From positions 248,001 to 312,000 of the forward strand of contig JADZEW010000026.1 in assembly GCA_020850325.1 (NCBI GenBank): a stretch of DNA of 64,000 nucleotides. The letters run 5' to 3'. A program made the position numbers and the translations under genes. Shown in pieces: positions 41,545 through 50,739 of this stretch (its first letter is position 1; each line of letters starts with the position of its first letter). Below the pieces are notes generated by a model. The model did no database searches and was not told the DNA's origin. It worked only from the letters and a program-made list of their open reading frames with translations. The DNA is from Methanoregulaceae archaeon. Lineage in GTDB: Bacteria > Armatimonadota > Fimbriimonadia > Fimbriimonadales > Fimbriimonadaceae.

Positions 41545-41606
41545 TAAGCTCGCCCTCCGCTGTGTTTCGTGGGCCTCAAAGCGCTAAGAGGATACCCGCG
41601 CCGAGT

Positions 41607-42329
41607 CTATGCGTCGAGCAGCCTGAGCGGTTCGTCCGTCGCATCGGCGGGATTAGGAACGTATCCGGCTGGTTCGGTGGGCCCAAAGATCGCTGCCTCG
41701 TGCCCACCGCGATAGGCCCATCCCTGATCGCCAAAACTCCAGTGCCAGTACTCGCTCGGGTAGTTCGTGAGCACGGTCTCGGCGAACGCTTCGCATAGGA
41801 TGTCGCGGGTTCGGCGGGCTTCGGCGGAGAGCCCCGGAGCATCCATCGAGTAGCAGGCTGGGTCGAATCGGTCGTACGGCGCAGTGTGGTCATAGGGCGA
41901 ACCGTCCTCGCGCACGAGGATCATGTCGATCGCCCCGCCGGTCGAGTGGGGCGGCGGGACCTTGGGGGAGTCAAAGGGTGCCGTGTATCGGTTCACCACA
42001 CGCTTGAGCTTGGTGTCCGACCAGTCGGGATGTCGCTCCTTGAAACGCTGCCAGATTCCGAGATACATGCGCCGCTGGATGTGCATCGGACGCCACCCTT
42101 CCACGATCGCGAGGTGGTAGTCCTTGGGCAGCCGGGATACGGCCTGGTTGATCGCTTCGGCCACGCGCTCCCGCACCAGCGTCTCGCGTCGGTAGTTGAA
42201 TCGGGGCCGATCGAGCCGCGCTCCTGGGCAGGCTTTCAAGAAGTCGACCATTGGTTCACCGCATTCGCGAATGGGAATCCGGCGAAGATCGGTGATGGGT
42301 TCGGCAGGGGAAATGCGCTTGCGCTCCAT
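41607..42329 (-). CDS. VanX/DdpX-type D-Ala-D-Ala dipeptidase
   Basis: 240 residues. M15D zinc peptidase: PHSTGGAIDMIL (SxHxxGxAxD) and EYWHWSFGDQ (ExWH) give the zinc ligands and catalytic Glu; GWRPMHIQRRMY is the upstream arginine segment. No signal peptide, so probably cytoplasmic. Recycles or turns over D-Ala-D-Ala; no vanA or vanH is present, so not a resistance cluster. Confidence 0.92.
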   Translation of the reverse strand: MERKRISPAEPITDLRRIPIRECGEPMVDFLKACPGARLDRPRFNYRRETLVRERVAEAINQAVSRLPKDYHLAIVEGWRPMHIQRRMYLGIWQRFKERHPDWSDTKLKRVVNRYTAPFDSPKVPPPHSTGGAIDMILVREDGSPYDHTAPYDRFDPACYSMDAPGLSAEARRTRDILCEAFAETVLTNYPSEYWHWSFGDQGWAYRGGHEAAIFGPTEPAGYVPNPADATDEPLRLLDA

Positions 42330-42398
42330 GAACCCCGCGAGGGTACCCGCGGCAACCGATGGCTCCCCCTCCCTCGTGGCCCCAGATGAAGCGATTGT

Positions 42399-43085
42399 CT
42401 ACGGCCGGTTCATTGCCAAGGCTTCCGCTTGGGTCACGATGTCCCGCAGATTCCACGCCCGCGAGCGGAGTTCGCGCAGAGCGGAGAGGTCGCCATCGCT
42501 CAGCCGAGTGATCGGGCGGCGGAGGTCGAGCGGGCCCATTGCCTCGCCGCGAGCAGAGCTGTCGTCGAGACCGAGGATGTGGCCGATCTCGTGCAGCGCG
42601 CACTGCATCAGCTGATCGCTATTCAGCCGGCGGCCCGACGGCACACGCAACCGAAGCTCGATCGTCGCCGAAACCTCGCCTCTCAGTCCGTCGCCGTCGC
42701 GGCGGACGGCTCGCTGCCAGCGGGCAACCCCACCCGCCTCGAGGCTTCGGAACCGCAGTTCGTTCGCCCAGCCGATGGTGATTTGGGCTTCGTTGGCGGG
42801 AACTTCGACAAAGCGAACCTCTCCGTCCGTCGCGACTTCCCACTCGCGCATCGCGGCCTTGAGTACTTCGCGCGCCTCGGACGGACCCTCGGCGAGCGCA
42901 TAACGGACTTCACCGAGGAGAATCACGTCGGTGGCGGCCCGGGCGGCTTCCATATGGCCGGCGTCGAGCGCACGCTGTCCATACGACAGAAACCGATCCA
43001 TCTCGGGCAGATATGCCCCCGCATGCGCCGTCGCGACGAGCACGTAGCCGAAGACCCAACCGGTAAGTATGCGCAAGAACCCCAT
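42399..43085 (-). CDS. Matrixin-like secreted metalloprotease
   Basis: 228 residues with signal peptide (to ATAHA). ALHEIGHILGLDDSS is the HExxHxxGxxD zinc site, followed by a Met-turn candidate (GEAMGPLDL). Usual matrixins carry a propeptide; the helical stretch at about 25-85 could fill that role. Likely degrades extracytoplasmic protein. Confidence 0.87.
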   Translation of the reverse strand: MGFLRILTGWVFGYVLVATAHAGAYLPEMDRFLSYGQRALDAGHMEAARAATDVILLGEVRYALAEGPSEAREVLKAAMREWEVATDGEVRFVEVPANEAQITIGWANELRFRSLEAGGVARWQRAVRRDGDGLRGEVSATIELRLRVPSGRRLNSDQLMQCALHEIGHILGLDDSSARGEAMGPLDLRRPITRLSDGDLSALRELRSRAWNLRDIVTQAEALAMNRP

Positions 43086-43146
43086 CCCACGGAGGAGTTC
43101 CTCAACAGGCGCAACTAATACCTAGCTGGATTACCGGGACGGGTCA

Positions 43147-43152
43147 TAATCT
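43147..43152 (+). promoter_or_regulatory. -10 box (TAATCT) of metG
   Basis: 7 nt before ATG 43160; an overlapping CATAAT lies 2 nt further upstream. No Shine-Dalgarno sequence. Confidence 0.5.
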
Positions 43153-43159
43153 AACGTTC

Positions 43160-45100
43160 ATGGCCAAGCGGTTTTATGTCACCACGCCCATCTACTATGT
43201 GAACGGCGCTCCCCACATCGGGACGGCGCTGACCACGGCGGTCTGCGACTTCGAGCGGCGCTATCGGGCGATGCGAGGTGAACCCGCGTGGTTTTTGACC
43301 GGCACCGACGAAAACGCCACCAAAGTGACGGAGGCCGCTGAGGCTGCTGGCCAAGCTCCGATGCCGTTCGTCGATGCCATGAGCGACCGTTTCCGCCAGG
43401 AGTGGAAGACGCTTCGCATCGAGTACGACGACTTCATCCGTACGACCGAACCGCGACACGCGAAGGTCGTTCAGGCCATCTTTGAGCGGCTGCGCGAGCG
43501 GGGTTACGTGTATCAGGACAAGTACGAGGGCTGGTACGACGTGGGTTCGGAGGCATTCGTCAAGGAATCGGATGTGGTCGACGGCAAGAGCCCGGACGGC
43601 AACCCCGTCCGTTGGGTGAGCGAGGATAACTGGTTCTTCCGACTTTCGGCGTTCGGCGAGCCGTTGCTCAAGCACATCGAGGACAACCCCGGCTTCCTTC
43701 GCCCAGATACCCGCCGTAACGAGGTGATTTCGTTCATCAAACAGGGGCTGCGGGACATGTGCATCACGCGGCACAACACCGGATGGGGCATCCCCGTGCC
43801 CGGCGACGACACGAAGGTCATCTACGTTTGGTTCGACGCGCTGATCAACTACTTGTCGGCGACGGGTTGGCCAGATGGCGACTGGGAGTCGCTGTGGCCC
43901 GCCGATGTGCATTGGATGGCGAAGGAGATCTTCACGCGTTTCCATGCGACGCTGTGGCCGGCGGTGCTGATGGCCGCCGATCTGCCGCTGCCCAAGACCG
44001 TTATCGCCCACGGTTGGTTCACGTTCTCTGGCGAAAAGATATCTAAATCGAAGGGTGGCTTAATCACGCCGCAGGGGCTCGCCGACGAGATCGTGGCCGC
44101 CTCGCAGTGCGATCCCGAGATCGCGATCGACGTGGTTAGGTACGCACTTGCCGCCTTCTTGCCTTATGAGGGCGATAAGGACTTCAGCGTCGAGGAAGTC
44201 GAGCGGCGCTACAACAGCGACCTCGCAAACGATCTCGGCAATGCGCTGAACCGCTCGTTGGCGATGTCGCATAAGTTTGCTGGCGGCGTGGTGCCAGATG
44301 CGCCGATCGAAGCCGATGTCGAGTCGGCGATCGCCAACTCTAAGCGCGCCTACGAGGCCGCCCTCGAGAACTTTCGCTGGGATCAGGCGGTGGACATCGC
44401 GATCGACCTCATCCGCTTCCTGAACAAGTACATCGACACCCGTGCGCCGTGGGCGCTGGCCAAGTCCGGCGATCCCAGCTTGCCGAATGTGCTGCGCTCG
44501 ATGCTATTGACGCTGCGCACCGCCGAGGGTCTCCTGCGTCCGATCATGCCCTACGCTTGCGACGAGATTGCCCGCCAGCTTGGCGTCGATCCGCTTCGCG
44601 ACTTCTCCGCGATCGGTGAAATCGCGACGCTTCCCGCCGGAACAACCTTGGCCACGCCCAAGCCGATCTTCCCCCGAATCGAGATGAAACAAGAACCCAA
44701 GCCCGAACCCGTGGTCAAGCCCGAATCGAAACCCGAGCCCAAGCCGGAACCGCCCGCGACGCCTGAAGTCGCCGAGTTGATCGGCATCGAAGAGTTCGCT
44801 CGCATGCAGCTGCGCATCGGTCGCGTGCTGGAAGCGGAGCCGCTTGAAGGATCGGATCGCTTGCTCAAACTGCAAGTCATCATTGGCGAAGAACGGCGAC
44901 AGATTGTCGCGGGAATCCGCGCCAGCTACGCGCCCCTCGACTTGGTTGGGCGGCAGGTGGTCGTGGTGGTGAATCTCAAGCCGGCGAAACTGCGCGGAGT
45001 TGAGAGCCAAGGCATGCTCCTCGCCGCGACCGACGATGAAGGCAAGGCGATCCTGCTTCAGCCCGATCGTGAGACTTCGGAAGGGGCCAAGGTTAAGTGA
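43160..45100 (+). CDS. metG: Methionyl-tRNA synthetase
   Basis: 646 residues. Class I HIGH motif PHIGTAL, KISKS for KMSKS, WFDALINYLSA. The insertion that usually holds a zinc knuckle (GWYDVGSEAFVKESDVV) has no cysteines, so this enzyme is zinc-free in that region. A Lys/Glu/Pro-rich linker leads to a C-terminal EMAP-like tRNA-binding domain (EFARMQLRIGRVLEAEPLEGSDRL). The stop overlaps the next gene's GTG by 4 nt. Confidence 0.96.
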   Translation: MAKRFYVTTPIYYVNGAPHIGTALTTAVCDFERRYRAMRGEPAWFLTGTDENATKVTEAAEAAGQAPMPFVDAMSDRFRQEWKTLRIEYDDFIRTTEPRHAKVVQAIFERLRERGYVYQDKYEGWYDVGSEAFVKESDVVDGKSPDGNPVRWVSEDNWFFRLSAFGEPLLKHIEDNPGFLRPDTRRNEVISFIKQGLRDMCITRHNTGWGIPVPGDDTKVIYVWFDALINYLSATGWPDGDWESLWPADVHWMAKEIFTRFHATLWPAVLMAADLPLPKTVIAHGWFTFSGEKISKSKGGLITPQGLADEIVAASQCDPEIAIDVVRYALAAFLPYEGDKDFSVEEVERRYNSDLANDLGNALNRSLAMSHKFAGGVVPDAPIEADVESAIANSKRAYEAALENFRWDQAVDIAIDLIRFLNKYIDTRAPWALAKSGDPSLPNVLRSMLLTLRTAEGLLRPIMPYACDEIARQLGVDPLRDFSAIGEIATLPAGTTLATPKPIFPRIEMKQEPKPEPVVKPESKPEPKPEPPATPEVAELIGIEEFARMQLRIGRVLEAEPLEGSDRLLKLQVIIGEERRQIVAGIRASYAPLDLVGRQVVVVVNLKPAKLRGVESQGMLLAATDDEGKAILLQPDRETSEGAKVK

Positions 45101-46923
45101 ACGACAGAGCGTGGGTTCAAGGCGCGGTCCGCTTGATGCTGATCAGCTGCTTGGTGACCGCGCTCCTCGCCGCGTTCAGCTTGTCGTATCGCTATCGTGC
45201 CGAGTCGCGGAACCGCGCGGTCGGCGTTACGCTCGAACTCGACACCATCCTTAACTACGCGGCGAGCTCAAACTTATCGCTCGAAGAAGCCCTCATCAAG
45301 CTCAAAGGCGCCGGCCTGACCGGCGTCGTCATGGCCGAAGAGACAGTTGGTGACCTCATCTCCGACGGTCGCGCAAGCATCGTTCCGCAGGCGATTTTGC
45401 TGACCAACGAAGACGCTGCGCTCCGGGCGCGCATCGCCCAAGGCCTGGAACGGCGGTTCAACATGTTTGTGCCAAATGGTGGCAGCACCATTGCGATTGG
45501 CGGACTGAACGGTGCCTTGGCGCGCACAGTCTCGCTTGGCATCGACGACATTCTCGCCGCGGAGGTGATCAACCAGGGCATCTTTATCATTGGGCGAATG
45601 TCCAACCCCTCTGGCGTGAACTCGGATTATGTCAAGAACACGATCGCACAAGCGGCGCAGGCGGGCGTCGCGGTCTTCCTCCCGCAGGGCGACCAAGTTC
45701 TCGGTCGACGGGACGCGATTCCGACCCTGATCACTGCGTTGACGGGGAACAAGATGCTCTACGCGACGCCAGAGTTCGCCAGGATCGGTGGCGATGCGAA
45801 CGTGGTTGCCCAGGCACCCGAGCTGGTCGTTCGGCTTCATGCCGCGCAGACCGCCGAGATCGACAAGCTGACCTTGGGCGGAGTCCTCGAGCGCTACGGC
45901 AAAGCCGCCGCTGAGCGCAACCAGCGTGTTCTTTTGCTCCGGCCGCTCTCGTTCACCTCAGACCCTCCGCTTGACGGGCTCACCGACTTGGTGTCCAAGG
46001 TCGATCGCCAGCTTCGCAAAGAGGGACTGGTGCCGGGGGTGCCCCACGCGTTCGACGACCCCGCGGTGCCGAGTTGGCTCTTGGCTCTGCTGGCGATCTC
46101 CATGTTGCCAGCTCTGTTCCTGTTCCACCTTGTGAACTTGCCCCTGGCTCACGTGCAAGGAAGGATTTCTTTTGTCGTCCTCGGTCTCGCCGTACTCAGC
46201 GGCGTCATCGAGCCGGGTAGGAACTATGCGGCGCTCGTCGCCGCGATGCTCTATCCCGTGCTGGCGTTCATGCTGCTGGTTCATGCTCCGCCCAAGAACA
46301 TCCTCGCGGGCTACCTGCGAACCTCCCTCGTCAGCCTCGTCGGCGGCCTCGTCGTGGCCGGTTTGCTCAACGGATTGCCGTTCCTCGTCAAAGCCGACAG
46401 TTTCAGCGGAGTCAAACTCGCGCACTTCGCCCCGATCGCCTTCATCGGCCTTTGGTTTTGGGTGCGCAATGGGCAGTGGCGGACCGCGATGGGCGATCCG
46501 GTCCGGTGGGGGCAAGCATTGCTGGGCTTCGGGCTCATGGCGGCGCTCTTGTTCATGGCCACGCGCACTGGGAACGATAGCCCCGCAGGGGTGAGCGGAG
46601 TGGAAATGCAGTTCCGAGCGCTGCTCGACCAGTGGCTCTACGTACGCCCCCGCACCAAGGAGTTCCTCATCGGACATCCGGCGCTGGTTGTGCTGCTGGG
46701 AGCGCTCATCGCGCGGCGGACGGAGACGTTAGCATCAGGGTGGCTGGCGATTGGAGCTATGGTTGCAGCCATCGGCCAAACCAGCTTGGTGAACACGCTT
46801 TGTCACCTCCATACTCCGTTGGCCGTTGGACTCACGAGGATTCTGGTGGGTCTGGTTCTCGGCGGTATAATCGGCGCACTTGGGTGGGGTGCTTGGTCGC
46901 GGTTCGCGGCAGCACACAGATAA
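45097..46923 (+). CDS. DUF5693 multi-pass membrane protein
   Basis: 608 residues from GTG 45097 (GTGA overlap with metG). One N-terminal membrane helix, an outside domain of about 280 residues (LELDTILNYAASSNLSLEEALIKLKGAGLTGVVM...), then about eight transmembrane helices from residue ~325. Matches DUF5693 proteins, which commonly precede csaB in Firmicutes and related phyla. Probably an envelope-polymer factor, not defined further. Confidence 0.8.
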   Translation: MNDRAWVQGAVRLMLISCLVTALLAAFSLSYRYRAESRNRAVGVTLELDTILNYAASSNLSLEEALIKLKGAGLTGVVMAEETVGDLISDGRASIVPQAILLTNEDAALRARIAQGLERRFNMFVPNGGSTIAIGGLNGALARTVSLGIDDILAAEVINQGIFIIGRMSNPSGVNSDYVKNTIAQAAQAGVAVFLPQGDQVLGRRDAIPTLITALTGNKMLYATPEFARIGGDANVVAQAPELVVRLHAAQTAEIDKLTLGGVLERYGKAAAERNQRVLLLRPLSFTSDPPLDGLTDLVSKVDRQLRKEGLVPGVPHAFDDPAVPSWLLALLAISMLPALFLFHLVNLPLAHVQGRISFVVLGLAVLSGVIEPGRNYAALVAAMLYPVLAFMLLVHAPPKNILAGYLRTSLVSLVGGLVVAGLLNGLPFLVKADSFSGVKLAHFAPIAFIGLWFWVRNGQWRTAMGDPVRWGQALLGFGLMAALLFMATRTGNDSPAGVSGVEMQFRALLDQWLYVRPRTKEFLIGHPALVVLLGALIARRTETLASGWLAIGAMVAAIGQTSLVNTLCHLHTPLAVGLTRILVGLVLGGIIGALGWGAWSRFAAAHR

Positions 46924-46926
46924 CCT

Positions 46927-47997
46927 ATGCCGAACCTCCTTCTGGCCGGTCACTTTGGATGCGGAAATCTTGGCGATGACGCTATCCTGCTTGGCTTTGT
47001 GCAGGGTATCGGCCGCGAGTACGACCTGACCGTCATGAGCGGCGCCCCCGAGGACACTTATCGCTTGTACGGGTTAAGGTCCATCCCTCGAAAGGACATG
47101 GCGTCGTTCAACGACGAGGTCGAAAAGTGCGATGCGCTCGTTTTTCCGGGCGGCAGCATCTTTCAAGATGCCACCAGTGCGCGCAGCGTCGCCTACTATT
47201 CGAGTCTCGTCAAGCGGGCCAAAAAGTCAGGCAAGAAGGTGTTTCTCGTCGGGCAAGGCGTCGGTCCACTTGACGGGTTCTTTGCCAAGCGGATGGCGGC
47301 GGCGGCGTTCAACTCAGCCGACGGCATCGTGTGTCGCGACCCGATGTCTCCCGGTGCGCTGAAGGAGATCGGTGTTAACAAGGGCATCAAGGTCGGTGCC
47401 GATTTGGCGTTCCTGTTGCCTGAGCAGCCGCCCAGCGAGGATGCAAGTTTTGCCGTCGGCAACATGAAGACCGTAGGTATCGCGCCGCGCCCCTTCGGCA
47501 AGAACGCTAAGGAGGCCGTTCAGCTGTTCGGCGACCTCGCCCGGCTGCTCTTTCAGGCGAACATGATGCCCGTGCTTATCGAGATGGACTCCAAGCACGA
47601 TGGGCCGTTGATCATGGAGATCAGCAAGACCCAAGGCGGAAAGGTCCCCGACATCCGAAAGTTAAGCACGCCAATGCAAGTCCAAGGCCGCATGGCCCGG
47701 ATGGACTCGGTGATCGCGATGCGCCTTCATGCCGGCATTCTCGCCACCACGGTCGGCATTCCGCCCTTCATGATCAGCTACGACCCCAAGGTCGCGGCTT
47801 ACGCCAAGATGCTCGATCTTGGCGGTTCCATCGCCATCGAGGGGATCACCGCGCAACGGATCTTCGAGAACTTCACTGCTTTCCAGCGCGATCGTGAGCG
47901 TCACCTGAAGATCATGGCGAAGAAGCGAGAGGAGTTCCGGACGGCGGCAATGGTGTCCGTCGAGGCTGTTCGCGAAGGTCTTCGCGGAAGGGTTTAG
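46927..47997 (+). CDS. csaB: CsaB-type polysaccharide pyruvyl transferase
   Basis: 356 residues. GHFGCGNLGDDAILLGFV, LVFPGGSIFQDATS, KVFLVGQGVGPL and MRLHAGILATTVGIPPFMISYDPKVAAYA are all family segments. Adds ketal-pyruvate to a cell-wall polysaccharide, which in other bacteria creates the docking site for SLH-domain S-layer proteins. Only 3 nt after the DUF5693 gene, so they work together. Confidence 0.94.
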   Translation: MPNLLLAGHFGCGNLGDDAILLGFVQGIGREYDLTVMSGAPEDTYRLYGLRSIPRKDMASFNDEVEKCDALVFPGGSIFQDATSARSVAYYSSLVKRAKKSGKKVFLVGQGVGPLDGFFAKRMAAAAFNSADGIVCRDPMSPGALKEIGVNKGIKVGADLAFLLPEQPPSEDASFAVGNMKTVGIAPRPFGKNAKEAVQLFGDLARLLFQANMMPVLIEMDSKHDGPLIMEISKTQGGKVPDIRKLSTPMQVQGRMARMDSVIAMRLHAGILATTVGIPPFMISYDPKVAAYAKMLDLGGSIAIEGITAQRIFENFTAFQRDRERHLKIMAKKREEFRTAAMVSVEAVREGLRGRV

Positions 47998-48007
47998 CCC
48001 CTACGGG

Positions 48008-48013
48008 TACCCT
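48008..48013 (+). promoter_or_regulatory. -10 box (TACCCT) of the NYN-domain gene
   Basis: In the 23-bp gap after csaB; 7 nt before ATG 48021. Confidence 0.5.
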
Positions 48014-48020
48014 AGTCGCT

Positions 48021-48923
48021 ATGGCACCAACCGTAACTGGCTATGCCGCATTATTTGTCGATTTTGAAAACGTCTACTACTATTTCAAGAATCGGTTACC
48101 GGATGAAATGGACCCGGTCGATGCGTCAATCTCCATTCTCCGCAGTCTCCAACAAAAAGTTAAAGTTGATCGAAGCGAACGCAGCATCATCCAACACTCC
48201 TACGCAGACTTTGAACGAATCCCTTCGGCCCAGAATCCACTTGCTTTGATGGGGATCGAGCCTCACCACGTGGTGGGGACCGATCAGAAGAATGCGGCTG
48301 ATATGAAGCTGTGCATCGACGCGATGTCCACGCTTTACACTCGACACGATGTCCGAACGTTCTATTTGATGGCCGGCGATCGTGACTATATTCCGCTCAT
48401 CCGTCACTTGGTCGAGCATGGGCGTGAGGTTATCGTCGTGGCATTCCGCAAACAGACTTCCGGTGACCTATTGAAGGTGGTCGGCGACGACTGTTACTGG
48501 GATGCCGAGAAGCTCATCGAGTCGACGATCCGCGTGCAGATGGTCGAGCCGGTTACCGCTGCTCCGAAGCCCAAGGCGATCATGGCGACAGCGAAGGCGG
48601 TAGTCGCCCCCCCAGCGCCGGAGCCCGAGTACCCGCCGGCCGAGTTTGCCACCGCTAAGGCAATCGACGACCAGTACGTCTACAACGCGCTTGTGATCCT
48701 CATGGAGAACTTCCAGGACAAGCCTGAGGTTTGGATCAGCCCGTACCTGCATCGTTTGCGCGACGGGTTGACTGAACTCGAAGACTGGGAGCGGAAACAC
48801 CTTCTCCAGGATCTCGTGGATGTCGGCGCGGTCAAGGTCGAGAAGCGGCGCGGTGAGCCGAACGACTACTCGGTGTTAGTGGTGAACTGGGATCATCCGG
48901 ACGTACGCGGCCTCGTGAAGTAG
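48021..48923 (+). CDS. NYN-domain (LabA/PIN-like) ribonuclease candidate
   Basis: 300 residues. NYN core: AALFVDFENVYYYF (first Asp), KNAADMKLCIDAM (Asp), and YLMAGDRDYIPLIRHLVEHGREVIVV (Asp pair) make up the PIN-like acidic site. An Ala/Pro/Lys linker at ~185-210 leads to a winged-helix C-terminal domain that resembles OST-HTH/LOTUS. Such proteins bind and cut RNA. Not co-translated with its neighbours and has its own promoter. Confidence 0.88.
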   Translation: MAPTVTGYAALFVDFENVYYYFKNRLPDEMDPVDASISILRSLQQKVKVDRSERSIIQHSYADFERIPSAQNPLALMGIEPHHVVGTDQKNAADMKLCIDAMSTLYTRHDVRTFYLMAGDRDYIPLIRHLVEHGREVIVVAFRKQTSGDLLKVVGDDCYWDAEKLIESTIRVQMVEPVTAAPKPKAIMATAKAVVAPPAPEPEYPPAEFATAKAIDDQYVYNALVILMENFQDKPEVWISPYLHRLRDGLTELEDWERKHLLQDLVDVGAVKVEKRRGEPNDYSVLVVNWDHPDVRGLVK

Positions 48924-48957
48924 CCGGACAGCCTCGGCTCCCGGATATGCTTGTCGC

Positions 48958-49287
48958 GTGACTGCGCTCGACCGGATCCGAGAAATGTGCCTCGCTTTGC
49001 CTGGAGCCTACGAAAAGCTCAGCCACGGCACGCCATGCTTCTTCATCGAGAAGAAGCGGCAGTTCTGCTCGTATCTCGATAACCACCACGGAGATGGCCG
49101 GGTAGCGGTTTGGCTCGTCGCCCGCCCGGGCATTCAAGAGATGCTGATTGCCGAAGACGCTGAGGTGTACTTCCGCCCGCCCTACGTGGGGCCAAGCGGT
49201 TGGATCGGCGTGCGGCTGGATCGGGGGTTGGATTGGGAGGTGGTCGAAGACCACATCGTCGCCGCTCACGAGTTTGCGGGACGCTAG
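48958..49287 (+). CDS. MmcQ/YjbR-family DNA-binding-like protein
   Basis: 109 residues from GTG 48958, with TATGCT 6 nt upstream. Whole length fits the CyaY-like MmcQ/YjbR fold (LALPGAYEKLSHGTPCFFI...KRQFCSYLDNHHGDGRVAVWL...YFRPPYVGPSGWIGVRLD). Role unknown. Confidence 0.9.
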   Translation: MTALDRIREMCLALPGAYEKLSHGTPCFFIEKKRQFCSYLDNHHGDGRVAVWLVARPGIQEMLIAEDAEVYFRPPYVGPSGWIGVRLDRGLDWEVVEDHIVAAHEFAGR

Positions 49288-49303
49288 TCGGGTAGAGTCC
49301 CCT

Positions 49304-50185
49304 ATGGTTTACATCGCGGCATTCGTAGGTTCCCTCCTGCTTCAAAGTCCCTTGCCGGCCATCGACCCCAGTTCGGTCTATGGGATGAAGACTTACACCA
49401 CGAACCCCTCGTTTGGTTTCTTGCCGGACAAGTTCGCCGTCGGCTTTGCTCCCGCCGACATCGATCGGCTGACGATGCACGTGCTTAAAGGAAGCGAGCC
49501 CAAGGCGGAAGGCGGATTCTATGCGACGGACACGCCGTACCCGGCCTTCAAGATGTTGCGCTTCCAGCCGATGCCGACGATCGAGCTTGCGGAGCCGGGC
49601 GAGTATGTGATCGAGTTTCGCTATGGTGGAGCGGCGGTAACACGCCTGCCGTTCCGCATTGAGAAGAAGCAAACGGGAGATGAGTTCAATCCCGTCGTCT
49701 CTTGGGAGTTCCACACCCCGGTGGACAAGGCGGGAAACCTGACGTTCAGCAATGCCGACGATGGCCAGGTCTGGCTCAATGCCTGGCTAGCCCCGGCTCG
49801 TGAGGGAATCGCGATGCGTTCGAGTGCCACGATCCGGCTAAGCCACGGTGGGAAAGTGGTGGCCGAGGCGCTGCCATTCATGTTCCAAGAACCACAGAAT
49901 GCGCGTCGCGGGTTCAAGCTGTTCAAGCCCGGTGGCCGGACACCGTTTAAAAAGAGCGATCTGGCGGGTCTGAGCGGTGCCGTAACCGGCACGATCTCCC
50001 TGCCGGCAAAGACCCTGCGGACCTTTGCTTGGACCGTGAACGGCGGCAAAGTTCAGCCGCATCCGCGGAGCGCCTCAGACCATTCCCCGCGCACGGACTA
50101 CTGGATTCCTCGACGCCTTGCGGGCAGTGCCGAGGGCTACCAGTTCTTCCACCTTGAAGAGCAGTATTGGGCCATCAGCAACTAA
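49304..50185 (+). CDS. Hypothetical exported protein
   Basis: 293 residues from ATG 49304 (TAGAGT lies 5 nt upstream). Signal peptide of ~18 residues, then beta-rich sequence with no recognised domain. It precedes the macrodomain gene by one base, so both are expressed together. Confidence 0.7.
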   Translation: MVYIAAFVGSLLLQSPLPAIDPSSVYGMKTYTTNPSFGFLPDKFAVGFAPADIDRLTMHVLKGSEPKAEGGFYATDTPYPAFKMLRFQPMPTIELAEPGEYVIEFRYGGAAVTRLPFRIEKKQTGDEFNPVVSWEFHTPVDKAGNLTFSNADDGQVWLNAWLAPAREGIAMRSSATIRLSHGGKVVAEALPFMFQEPQNARRGFKLFKPGGRTPFKKSDLAGLSGAVTGTISLPAKTLRTFAWTVNGGKVQPHPRSASDHSPRTDYWIPRRLAGSAEGYQFFHLEEQYWAISN

Positions 50186-50186
50186 C

Positions 50187-50660
50187 ATGCACGTGGAGGT
50201 GGTTCAAGGTGACCTGCTTGACCAAGAGGTCGACGTCATCGTCAATGCATGGAACCGCAATGTGATTCCGTGGTGGCTGCTCTTGCCGCAGGGGGTCTCG
50301 GGAGCGATCAAACGCCGGGGAGGCTTGGCGCCGTTTCACGAACTCGCCCAGCACGGTCCGATCCCGCTGGGCGGCGCGGTGGTGACCCGACCAGGCGAAC
50401 TGCCGTTCCGGGCCATCATTCACGTGGCCGCGATCAACTTGGCTTGGCGGGCGTCGGAGACCTCCATCAGAGAGAGCGTGCGGTCAGCGATGAGGATTGT
50501 CGAGGAACGGGGATTCAAGAGCGTCGGCTTTCCGGTGCTGGGGTCGGGATCCGGAGGGTTCCCTCAAGATCGCGCAATCGAAGTGATGAGGTCAGAACTT
50601 GAGTCTCTATCGGTCGATGCCAACGTTGTGATCGTCGTCTACGACCAGCCGTCGCACTAG
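50187..50660 (+). CDS. Macrodomain (ADP-ribose-binding) protein
   Basis: 157 residues from ATG 50187. VVQGDLLDQEVDVIVNAWN, GGLAPFHELAQHGPIPLGGAVVTRPGEL, and VGFPVLGSGSGGFPQDRA are the nucleotide-diphosphate loops. It could remove ADP-ribose or O-acetyl-ADP-ribose. The typical NAAN becomes NAWN, so catalytic power may differ. Confidence 0.93.
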   Translation: MHVEVVQGDLLDQEVDVIVNAWNRNVIPWWLLLPQGVSGAIKRRGGLAPFHELAQHGPIPLGGAVVTRPGELPFRAIIHVAAINLAWRASETSIRESVRSAMRIVEERGFKSVGFPVLGSGSGGFPQDRAIEVMRSELESLSVDANVVIVVYDQPSH

Positions 50661-50739
50661 TGCGTAGCCGTCGCGGGACGAGCCTTCTGCGACGCTCCGT
50701 GGGGTGTCGGACGGCGTATCTGCCACAATCGAAGCTCGC

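Noticed and set aside
41607-42329. Vancomycin-resistance cluster (VanX)
   Set aside because: No vanH, vanA or regulator genes nearby; a lone dipeptidase is common in peptidoglycan turnover.
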